NCBI GenBank assembly: GCA_029258605.1
Contig: JARHYE010000079.1
Coordinates: forward strand, 1 to 49,111
DNA length: 49,111 nt
Source: Ruminococcus sp.
Lineage (GTDB): Bacteria > Bacillota > Clostridia > Lachnospirales > Lachnospiraceae
Direction of reading: 5' to 3'
The position numbers and the translations under genes were made by a program. This document shows positions 42,084 through 49,111 of the stretch, piece after piece. Every line of letters begins with the position of its first letter. Position 1 is the stretch's first letter. The notes below the pieces were generated by a model. That model searched no databases. It was not told the DNA's origin and saw only the letters and a program-made list of their open reading frames with translations.

Positions 42084-44690
42084 ATGGAAGAAAATAATAG
42101 AATATGTATAAAAAACTGGAATAAAAGTAAACTTTTAAAGTGGTTACTTATTTTATTTATTAATGTTTTAGTATTAGCGATTAGTTTTGATATATTGTTT
42201 CTTTATAAATGCCCTCAATTTGTAAATAGCATAACCTCTAAGACCGACTTTGGAAGATCGTATGAGGAATCTACTGCATTTCAAGATTTATTCCATTATG
42301 CAATTCGAAACGTGATGGAGAATATACAATCTAAATATAATTTTGAAACAGAAGGAAAGTATAATCCAAATAAATTAGTAGATGTTATGGAATATGTGCA
42401 AGAAGGGAATATTTCAGGAGAAAATAAAAACGGACTTGCATATACGGTCGATCAAATGGATAGCTGGGGAGATTTGTATTCGGATCCAGATCTTAGAGAG
42501 GATACAGTTATCGTGTGTCAAAGGCCAGACAATACGTATTATTATTACTATCTCAACGAGTTTAAAGAACAGTTTCGTTCTGGCAAATTTCATTTAAATA
42601 ATACCAATTTGACGGTAGATGCACTTTTAGGAGATGTAGAATCTTATTTGCCGACTACATCGGATTATAAGATTTCAATTACAGATGAAAATGGCAACAT
42701 GATCTACGATTCTTTTTGGAGGTTTCCGTACACTTTTACAGAAAAATATAAACCAGATGGTGCAGAAAATATTTTGTCGGTTGTCAATCATATTCCAGCA
42801 TTAAATGGAAAGTTAACAGAAGTGTACGATGCATTGAAGCAGGCCATTACACAAGTAGAGACAGAACTTGAGAAATATAGAACTTCGGATGATGTGTGGG
42901 AAGAGGGAAATACAAATTTTACCTATTTATTAATCGATAAAAATAAAAAATATGTATACACCAACAACAGTGCGTATAAAAGTTTTAATGAGGTAACTTC
43001 CAACTTAAAAAAATTAAAAGCAAAACAAGGAAAGTATCTTATTGTAGATGAAAAACTCTCTGATTTAGATACTAATATGAAGATTTACAAGCAGGACTGG
43101 AGAAATGCAATACAATCTTATTACAAAGGAAATAAATCGAACTATGTTTTTGCGGCGGCGATAGATACAACGTATCCGATCCAGGATATTTTTTATAACT
43201 ATAAACAGGATTATAATTATTTTGTTCCGAGATTAAAAAGTGTCATTGTTTCTCTAGTTATAAATCTTATTTTATTGTTACTATGCATGGTATGGCTGAC
43301 TACAAAGATTGGACAAAAGAATGAAGACGGAAAAATCATTCTTTCCACATTTGATCGATGGAAAACGGAGTTGGGTGCACTTTCGATTCTATTCGCTTGG
43401 GCAATTCCATATGGGATTTTTACCTTGATCTTTGGAAATCCGATTGCAAACGCCATTGGGGGAAGACAGCTTGAATATGTGCAGGGAATCACAACTATGA
43501 CAATGGGAAGTGCACATACATATAATCAGCCATCTGATTATATATTGACTGCATTTCTAATCTTTTTCACAACGTCCTGTTTTTTGGTAGGTTATTTTAG
43601 CCTTGTTAAACGGATCAAAGCAAACGTTTTATGGAAAAATAGTGTTCTATGCCACCTGTGTGAAAATTTAAAAATATTTTGGAGAGAAAGATCTAAAGTT
43701 TCAAAAGCAACCATTTTATTAACTGTATTTCTATTATTTCACTGGGTAATCTGGTTTTTTGTTTCTGTGGGGAATTTTTTATCTATACTTGTTCTATTCG
43801 GAATGATTCTTTTAGATATAGTTTCTGCATATTTAGTCATTAGAGATGCGATTGCGAAGAAGCAGATTGGAATCGGAATTGAAGAGCTGGTTCAGGGAAA
43901 TATGGAATATCAGATTCCCACAGATAAGTTGAAAGGTGAGAATAAAGAACTGGCAGAAAAAGTGAATGATGTTGCCCAGGGACTACATAAGGCGGTGGAT
44001 CATGCCATGAAGAGTGAGCGATTAAAAACGGATCTCATTACGAATGTGTCTCATGATATTAAAACACCACTTACTTCGATTATTAATTATGTAGATTTGT
44101 TAAAACGAGAAGATTTTGAAGATCCAAAAATTCAAGGTTATTTGGAGATTTTAAGTGAGAAATCACTACGTCTTAAGACACTTACAGAAGATGTGGTAGA
44201 GGCATCAAAAGTATCCAGTGGAAATATTACATTGGAGTATATGGATGTGAATTTTGTTGAGATGATCAACCAAACCGAAGGAGAACTTTCGGAAAAATTT
44301 GAAAATAGTAATTTGAAGATTATTCAAAAACTTCCGGAAGAACCGGTTATCATCCATGTAGATGGACGAAGGATGTGGAGAATCTTAGAAAATATTTATA
44401 CAAATGCATTAAAATATGCGATGCCTGGCACAAGAGTTTATTCTGAATTGTATGTGCAGGAAGAAAAGGTGATTTTTTCTTTAAAAAATATTTCTAAGCA
44501 GCCACTTAATTTTACAGCAGATGAACTGACAGAACGCTTTATTCGTGGCGATATTTCCAGAGGTTCCGAAGGAAGTGGATTGGGACTTTCCATAGCAAAA
44601 AGTTTGACAAAAATGCAAGGAGGAACTTTTAATTTATACTTAGATGGCGATCTATTTAAAGTTACCATTGAGTTTCCAAAAGTAAAGTAA
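42084..44690 (+). CDS. Large VanS-type sensor histidine kinase
   Basis: The 868-residue kinase is much longer than standard VanS (about 380). A membrane helix (about 17-40) is followed by an extracytoplasmic region of about 330 residues, then several helices (around 385-590, e.g. VIVSLVINLILLLLCMVW, YILTAFLIFFTTSCFLVGY). A linker and the phosphoacceptor domain (His657 in NVSHDIKTPLTSIINY) come next. The ATPase domain has NIYTNALKYA and GSGLGLSIAKSLTKMQGG. The signal is unknown; cell-envelope stress is a guess from the family. The ribosome site AAGGAG is strong. Confidence 0.92.
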   Translation: MEENNRICIKNWNKSKLLKWLLILFINVLVLAISFDILFLYKCPQFVNSITSKTDFGRSYEESTAFQDLFHYAIRNVMENIQSKYNFETEGKYNPNKLVDVMEYVQEGNISGENKNGLAYTVDQMDSWGDLYSDPDLREDTVIVCQRPDNTYYYYYLNEFKEQFRSGKFHLNNTNLTVDALLGDVESYLPTTSDYKISITDENGNMIYDSFWRFPYTFTEKYKPDGAENILSVVNHIPALNGKLTEVYDALKQAITQVETELEKYRTSDDVWEEGNTNFTYLLIDKNKKYVYTNNSAYKSFNEVTSNLKKLKAKQGKYLIVDEKLSDLDTNMKIYKQDWRNAIQSYYKGNKSNYVFAAAIDTTYPIQDIFYNYKQDYNYFVPRLKSVIVSLVINLILLLLCMVWLTTKIGQKNEDGKIILSTFDRWKTELGALSILFAWAIPYGIFTLIFGNPIANAIGGRQLEYVQGITTMTMGSAHTYNQPSDYILTAFLIFFTTSCFLVGYFSLVKRIKANVLWKNSVLCHLCENLKIFWRERSKVSKATILLTVFLLFHWVIWFFVSVGNFLSILVLFGMILLDIVSAYLVIRDAIAKKQIGIGIEELVQGNMEYQIPTDKLKGENKELAEKVNDVAQGLHKAVDHAMKSERLKTDLITNVSHDIKTPLTSIINYVDLLKREDFEDPKIQGYLEILSEKSLRLKTLTEDVVEASKVSSGNITLEYMDVNFVEMINQTEGELSEKFENSNLKIIQKLPEEPVIIHVDGRRMWRILENIYTNALKYAMPGTRVYSELYVQEEKVIFSLKNISKQPLNFTADELTERFIRGDISRGSEGSGLGLSIAKSLTKMQGGTFNLYLDGDLFKVTIEFPKVK

Positions 44691-44702
44691 AAGAAAGTAG
44701 GG

Positions 44703-44732
44703 AGGACAGTATCTTACAACAGGTACTGTCCT
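44703..44732 (+). terminator. Terminator after the kinase gene
   Basis: AGGACAGTA (44703-44711) pairs with TACTGTCCT (44724-44732), followed by TATTTCATT. The T-tail is weak. Confidence 0.55.
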
Positions 44733-44837
44733 TATTTCATTGTTTAAATCTTGCACAGGCATCTATTTTGCATTACAATAATACAGGGACGAAGAAAATT
44801 CGGTTTTATCTATGAACAGAGGAGTATTACAATTAAA

Positions 44838-45989
44838 ATGGATGAAATTAAAATATTATTAGAACAGATTTTAAATACACAATTTATACAGGCAGTAATC
44901 AGTAATCCGCGCTTAAAAGAGGGGGTACTTAAAATAAAAGTACGTCCAGTGCAAATGAAAGATCAACTTTTCTACCAATTAGAATCTTTCACAAAGACCC
45001 AAGCTTTTCATGAAAATCTTAAAAAGCAAGAAACGATAGAGAAACTACTAAAGTATATGGGAGAATTTCGACAATTGCAAATTGCAACAGAGCAAGAAAA
45101 TTATACAGTTCTAGTTAGCAAAAAAGGGAAAGTGACGATTCAAAAAAAGAAAAACAAAGATGGCAAAAAAGCAACGGAAATGACACACAATCGAACAAAG
45201 AAGTATATTCTTCAAGAGGGGATGCAAGTACCTTTTTTGCAGGATTTGGGAGTGATGACTTCGGAAGGAAAGATTGTAAGATCTCGTTTTGATAAGTTTC
45301 GACAGATCAATCGATTTCTTGAGTTTATTGAGGATATATTGCCAAAACTTGAAAAAGGTAGAGAACTTACCATTCTCGATTTTGGATGCGGAAAATCGTA
45401 TTTAACATTTGCAGTGTATTACTATTTACATGAGTTAAAAAACTATGACATTAAAGTGATTGGCCTTGATTTAAAGAAAGAAGTAATTGAACATTGCAAT
45501 GAACTTGCTGAGAAATACGGATACAAAAAACTTTCTTTTCTAGTCGGAGACATTGCAGATTATGAGGGAGTAAGTCAGGTTGATATGGTTGTGACATTGC
45601 ATGCTTGTAATACCGCAACCGATTATGCACTTGCGAAAGCGATTGGGTGGAATGCACAAGTTATTCTATCCGTTCCGTGTTGTCAACATGAATTAAATGG
45701 TCAGATCTATGCGGAGGAGCTTGCACCACTTATGGAGTATGGACTCTTAAAGGAAAGATTTGCAGCGCTTGTAACAGATGGCCTTCGAGCAAAATATTTG
45801 GAAGCTTCTGGATATGAGACACAAGTTTTGGAATTTATTGATATGGAGCACACACCAAAGAATATCCTATTGCGTGCAGTGAAAGCGGGAAAGAAAAACA
45901 AACAAGCAGAAGCAGATATTGAAACCTGTACAAAGTTTTTGCATGCCCATCCAACTTTGGGGAAACTGTTGGAAGAGGGAGAAAACTAA
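44838..45989 (+). CDS. SAM-dependent methyltransferase, Methyltransf_32-like
   Basis: The product has about 383 residues. The N-terminal 150 residues are mostly basic and helical (TIQKKKNKDGKKATEMTHNR). The methyltransferase core follows, with LTILDFGCGKSYLTFAVYYY (SAM site), IKVIGLDLKKEVIEHC, VVTLHACNTATDYALA and SVPCCQHELN. These match the bacterial proteins related to METTL25/RRNAD1; the substrate (RNA or protein) is unknown. ATG 44838 is preceded by AGGAG at a rather long distance (13 bases), so the exact start is uncertain; the frame is open to 44751. The stop shares its last A with the next ATG (45987-45991), so translation is coupled. Confidence 0.82.
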   Translation: MDEIKILLEQILNTQFIQAVISNPRLKEGVLKIKVRPVQMKDQLFYQLESFTKTQAFHENLKKQETIEKLLKYMGEFRQLQIATEQENYTVLVSKKGKVTIQKKKNKDGKKATEMTHNRTKKYILQEGMQVPFLQDLGVMTSEGKIVRSRFDKFRQINRFLEFIEDILPKLEKGRELTILDFGCGKSYLTFAVYYYLHELKNYDIKVIGLDLKKEVIEHCNELAEKYGYKKLSFLVGDIADYEGVSQVDMVVTLHACNTATDYALAKAIGWNAQVILSVPCCQHELNGQIYAEELAPLMEYGLLKERFAALVTDGLRAKYLEASGYETQVLEFIDMEHTPKNILLRAVKAGKKNKQAEADIETCTKFLHAHPTLGKLLEEGEN

Positions 45990-48430
45990 TGAAAAAAAAG
46001 AGGATTATAAAAACAGGGGTTCTTACAGCTATTTTTCTGCTAGCAATTTTAATCAGCAGTTTGATTACAAATCGAGGAAATGATGATGCAAGAGTAGACT
46101 TAGGTGATCCTACGTTACCTAGAGTCTCTTTCTTAGTAAAAGGTGAGGAGTTGAACCATCTACAAGGTTATGTGCATGAAATGAATGTTGCAGCAATGCG
46201 AGATTCTATTACACCAATTGAGAAAAACGGAAACCTTCAAATGCTTATTGAAGCGGATGGAAATAAAATTTCTGAAATTTTTTATGATGTATATTCCATG
46301 GATGGAAAAGAGGTATATGCATCTGGAAAAGTAAAAGATTTCACGCAGGAAAATGCAACATTAAAATTAAGTAAAGCACTGAAAAAAACAGAAATGGAAG
46401 CTGTTTTAAGGGTTGGACTAGAGTTGAAAAAAGGACCAGTATATTTTTATACAAGAATTATAAGGCCGACGGGACTTGCTGTAACGGAATGTCTGGAACA
46501 TGCAAGAACGTTTCATGAGAGTACCTTTCTTGGGAAAAGCAATAATGATGTAGTTGCAAAAGAACTTTCAGTCGATGGAACTCAAGATCCACATTCTTTT
46601 CAGCATGTAACCTTATCTTCTGACCTTTTTAATGTTACATGGAGAGATTTAAAACCAGAAGTTTCAGGAACCGTGGAATGGAGTATACAAGAAGCAAATT
46701 CTGTATACACATCACTTTTGGCAACGTATCAGGTAAATGTGGTCAATGATAAATCGAAAGCAGATCTCTTTAATGTGCGGGAATTTTATCGTGTTCGCTA
46801 TTCTGAGGAGGGAGCCTACCTTCAAAATTTTGATAGGACAATAGAGCAGGTTTTTGATGCAGATCCCACTTCATTTGCTAAAGATGGCATTCATTTAGGA
46901 AATGTTTCACCAGATATTCAAGTAGTGGAAAACAAAAAGGAAACTTCGATTGCGTTTGTGACAAGTAGGGATTTGTGGGCTTATGATGTTGCTAAAAATA
47001 AGATTGCTCTTGTTTTTAGTTTCGCAAACAGAGAAGGGCATGATAAGAGAGGACAATACGCACAGCATAGTGTTCAGATCATTAATCAAAATCAGGATGG
47101 AAGCCTTGTTTTTGTTGTGTATGGCTATATGAATCGCGGAAGCCATGAAGGAGAGGTAGGAGCAGATATCTACTATTACGATGCGAAAAACAATACCGTT
47201 CAGGAAAAAGCGTTCATTCCAAGCAATAAAAGTTTTATGATGGCGAAACAAGAACTGGGAGATATGATTTACTACGATCATAAAAATTCTCTTTTGTATA
47301 TCTTGGCCAATCATCAACTGTTACAAGCAGATCTTGAAAAAAGTAAACAGAAAATATTAGTAGAAAATATGAAAGATGGACAGTATGCGATTTCTGAGGA
47401 TAATCATCTCTTAGCCTATTTGGAAAGTGACTCGGATGATATGAAGGAAGAAACAATCAAGGTTATGAATCTTAAAAATGGCACCAATTATGATGTGAAA
47501 CCAGAAAAAGGAGAACATATTAAGCCACTCGGTTTTATTGGTGAGGATTTTATCTACGGATTACAAAAAGAGGAAGATCAGTCTAAGGGCATAACAGGAG
47601 ATATGATTCTTCCAATGTATGAGATCCGGATTGTAAATAAAGAAGGAGATGTAGTAAAACAATACAAAGAGGAAAATATCTATATTAAAGGGGTTGAGAT
47701 TGTCAATGATCAGGTCACCCTTTCTCGTGTAAAAAAAGCAGATTCTCAGTATGTTGAAACAGAACCAGATTACATTAGCCGCAGCGATGAACCAGTTGAA
47801 GTGGAGGAACGGGTTGGACTTTATTATACGGAGGACAAAGGAAACCAAAGTATGATTAAAATCAAACGAGGAAAGTTAAAGAATACCGTAAAAATTCTTC
47901 GACCAAAACAAGAACATGGGAACGATGTGATTACATTAGCTCAAAACGAAACCGGATTAGAGGAGCAATTTTATGTATATGCACTAGGAACTCTTCGAGG
48001 AATCTATCCGAAGGCAGGAGAAGCGATTCAAAAAGCAGAAGCAGAGTCCGGAGTTGTAATTTCTGATCGACAGTCTTACATATGGCAAAAAGGAAATAGA
48101 CTTTTGGCATGTGAGACAACGATTGATGATTTCAAGAAAAAAGAAAATCAGACCTCGTTAGAAGCAGCAGAAGCGTACATGAAAAAGTTTAAAGGGGTAA
48201 AAACAGATCTGACAGGAAGTAGATTGGATCAGATTTTCTATGTTGTAAATCTTGGAAGGCCAGTGATTGCAATCATGGGAAAAGATCATGCGGTATTGAT
48301 TACAGGATATGATTTAGAGAGCGTTTACTATCTCGATCCAGATGATGGAAAAGAACACAGTATCTATGTATCAGAAATGGAAGATACGATGGAGTCGCAT
48401 GGAAATGTTTATATTGGGTATTTAGATTAA
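45989..48430 (+). CDS. Exported 813-residue protein of unknown function, C39-like end
   Basis: An N-terminal membrane anchor (TGVLTAIFLLAILISSLI) is followed by a large extracytoplasmic part. Residues about 300-640 have repeated strand-rich segments (DIYYYDAKNNTV, LLYILANHQLLQADLEKSKQ, ISEDNHLLAYLESDS) that look like beta-propeller blades. The last 100 residues (PVIAIMGKDHAVLITGYD, VYYLDPDDGKEHSIYV) resemble the His/Asp half of C39-like peptidases, but I find no convincing Cys-Gly-Pro active site. I know no named family. It is coupled to the methyltransferase gene by a 1-base overlap, and a terminator follows. Confidence 0.7.
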   Translation: MKKKRIIKTGVLTAIFLLAILISSLITNRGNDDARVDLGDPTLPRVSFLVKGEELNHLQGYVHEMNVAAMRDSITPIEKNGNLQMLIEADGNKISEIFYDVYSMDGKEVYASGKVKDFTQENATLKLSKALKKTEMEAVLRVGLELKKGPVYFYTRIIRPTGLAVTECLEHARTFHESTFLGKSNNDVVAKELSVDGTQDPHSFQHVTLSSDLFNVTWRDLKPEVSGTVEWSIQEANSVYTSLLATYQVNVVNDKSKADLFNVREFYRVRYSEEGAYLQNFDRTIEQVFDADPTSFAKDGIHLGNVSPDIQVVENKKETSIAFVTSRDLWAYDVAKNKIALVFSFANREGHDKRGQYAQHSVQIINQNQDGSLVFVVYGYMNRGSHEGEVGADIYYYDAKNNTVQEKAFIPSNKSFMMAKQELGDMIYYDHKNSLLYILANHQLLQADLEKSKQKILVENMKDGQYAISEDNHLLAYLESDSDDMKEETIKVMNLKNGTNYDVKPEKGEHIKPLGFIGEDFIYGLQKEEDQSKGITGDMILPMYEIRIVNKEGDVVKQYKEENIYIKGVEIVNDQVTLSRVKKADSQYVETEPDYISRSDEPVEVEERVGLYYTEDKGNQSMIKIKRGKLKNTVKILRPKQEHGNDVITLAQNETGLEEQFYVYALGTLRGIYPKAGEAIQKAEAESGVVISDRQSYIWQKGNRLLACETTIDDFKKKENQTSLEAAEAYMKKFKGVKTDLTGSRLDQIFYVVNLGRPVIAIMGKDHAVLITGYDLESVYYLDPDDGKEHSIYVSEMEDTMESHGNVYIGYLD

Positions 48431-48434
48431 ATGG

Positions 48435-48470
48435 AAAAGGGTGAGAACTAAATTTGGTTCTCACCCTTTT
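48435..48470. terminator. Bidirectional terminator between the 813-residue gene and queT
   Basis: A 14-bp stem (48435-48448 with 48457-48470) starts with AAAA and ends with TTTT, so it serves both converging genes. Confidence 0.9.
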
Positions 48471-48478
48471 GTTGTATA

Positions 48479-48979
48479 TTATACTGCTGTTTTAAAAATT
48501 ACGAATTTGTACTTGTTAAGAACAGCATAAAGAATCAAACCAAGTACACCACAGGAAATGATTTCGCCGATTCCAACTGTCATCATCATAAATGGAATTG
48601 AAAATGGTAACTGGTAACCATATTTCAAAATAAATGGAACAATCAATGCGTTTGACAAGATTGGTGGAAGAATCGCAATGTATTTGCTCTTATTTCTTAG
48701 CACCCATGTTAAAAGTGCACCGATCAAAGTTGCAATGGAACCTAAAATGATATCAGGAACAATTGCACCGCCTAAAATATTTCCTAATAGACAGCCGATG
48801 AATAATCCTGGAACTGCAGCAGGTGTGAATACGGGAAGGATTGTCAATGCCTCGGCAAATCGAACCTGTACTTCACCAAATGCGAGAGCGGCTCCCATGA
48901 CAGTTAGTACTACATAAACGGCAGCAATCATGGCTGCCTGTGCCATAAATAGCACTTTGTTTTTGCTTGAGTTTTTCAT
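48479..48979 (-). CDS. queT: QueT-family queuosine-precursor transporter
   Basis: The 166-residue membrane protein has about five helices and the QueT pattern AAVYVVLTVMGAALAFGEVQ, VRFAEALTILPVFTPAAVPG and GCLLGNILGGAIVPDIILG. It is the substrate-binding S component of an ECF-type importer for preQ1 or another queuosine precursor; the energy-coupling proteins are encoded elsewhere. AAAGGAG lies before ATG 48979 on the minus strand. A structured leader precedes it, which fits control by the imported ligand. Confidence 0.92.
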   Translation of the reverse strand: MKNSSKNKVLFMAQAAMIAAVYVVLTVMGAALAFGEVQVRFAEALTILPVFTPAAVPGLFIGCLLGNILGGAIVPDIILGSIATLIGALLTWVLRNKSKYIAILPPILSNALIVPFILKYGYQLPFSIPFMMMTVGIGEIISCGVLGLILYAVLNKYKFVIFKTAV

Positions 48980-49007
48980 TATTTAATTCTCCTTTAGTTT
49001 TGTTTTA

Positions 49008-49090
49008 CGTGTGGAAGGTCACGAACACACGATTCATTTTACGGCGGGAATCGCCGAAAGCCCGATAAGACCTTGGTTTTTGTGGGCTTT
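49008..49090 (-). promoter_or_regulatory. Structured queT leader, candidate preQ1-type riboswitch
   Basis: Read on the minus strand there are three helices. P1 is AAAGCCC/GGGCTTT (49090-49084 with 49063-49057). P2 is CGGCG/CGCCG (49056-49052 with 49046-49042). P3 is CGTGTG/CACACG (49031-49026 with 49013-49008). The P1 loop holds AAGGTC (49074-49069), which pairs perfectly with GACCTT (49020-49015) in the P3 loop, and also an A-rich CAAAAACC. P3 ends 11 bases before the AAAGGAG of queT, so translation control is likely. It does not show the short preQ1-I pattern; preQ1-III or a new class should be considered. Confidence 0.65.
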
Positions 49091-49102
49091 ACACAGTTTT
49101 GT

Positions 49103-49108
49103 AGTATA
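49103..49108 (-). promoter_or_regulatory. Probable -10 element of queT
   Basis: TATACT on the minus strand (49108-49103) lies just before the structured leader; the -35 would fall outside the window. Confidence 0.5.
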
Positions 49109-49111
49109 GCA

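Noticed and set aside
1-49111. CRISPR arrays, tRNA and rRNA genes
   Set aside because: I saw no regularly spaced direct repeats of CRISPR type and no cloverleaf or rRNA-like sequence. A tRNAscan or CRISPR search would settle this.

Overview
The window looks like a chromosomal segment from a low-GC, anaerobic, spore-former-related Firmicute, most likely Lachnospiraceae (Clostridia). This rests on A/T-rich codon use, strong AAGGAGG ribosome sites, many simple hairpin-plus-T terminators, and lineage-typical families (DUF5702/DUF6382 Tad-pilus proteins, DUF6147, DUF4367, TSCPD, QueT). Family names come from recognising motifs by eye; no database was searched.

Region 1 (1-9.8 kb) is accessory and partly decayed. 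An IS3-family insertion sequence enters from the left edge (OrfA/OrfB with a -1 slippery A7 run). A very A/T-rich ABC-export island follows: an intact FtsX-type permease, an ABC exporter gene broken by a frameshift just before Walker A, and a degenerate remnant of another ABC ATPase. After a strong terminator comes a more G/C-rich module: a small sigma-region-4-like protein, about 570 bp of apparently non-coding DNA, and a DinG/XPD-type iron-sulfur helicase.

Region 2 (10-15.6 kb) is a Tn554-like recombination module. Three consecutive tyrosine recombinases with tight or overlapping junctions are followed by two tandem paralogs of a TnpC-like HTH plus coiled-coil protein. Its right edge appears to lie inside a Flp-type pilin gene: the next reading frame ends in a typical Flp1 hydrophobic tail but lacks the pilin leader and processing site.

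Region 3 (15.4-20.2 kb) is the distal half of a Tad (Flp pilus) locus: pilin remnant, DUF5702 protein, TadE-like protein with a Cys/His C-terminus, prepilin peptidase, second TadE-like protein, DUF6382 protein and a rhomboid protease. The expected motor and platform genes (CpaF/TadA, TadB, TadC) are not in the window. A perfect 26-bp inverted repeat flanks the 112 bp that carry the RBS and start codon of the first TadE-like gene. It may be a DNA-inversion (phase-variation) switch.

Region 4 (20.2-49.1 kb) is ordinary chromosome: histidine kinase, HIT hydrolase, ECF sigma factor, murG, DUF4367 protein, DUF6147 protein, TSCPD protein, pgi, FHA protein, an aconitase-family hydratase, a 1290-residue wall-anchored tandem 5'-nucleotidase, tatD-rsmA, plsC, citrate synthase, a serine hydrolase, GH25-LysM lysozyme, an OmpR/VanS-type two-component system, a Methyltransf_32 methyltransferase coupled to an unknown 813-residue exported protein, and queT. 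Non-coding items include two diverged copies of a structured RNA-like motif with compensatory base changes (39.9-40.4 kb), a candidate small RNA between them, a MITE-like inverted repeat (24.8 kb), and a structured leader with loop-loop complementarity upstream of queT, probably a riboswitch.
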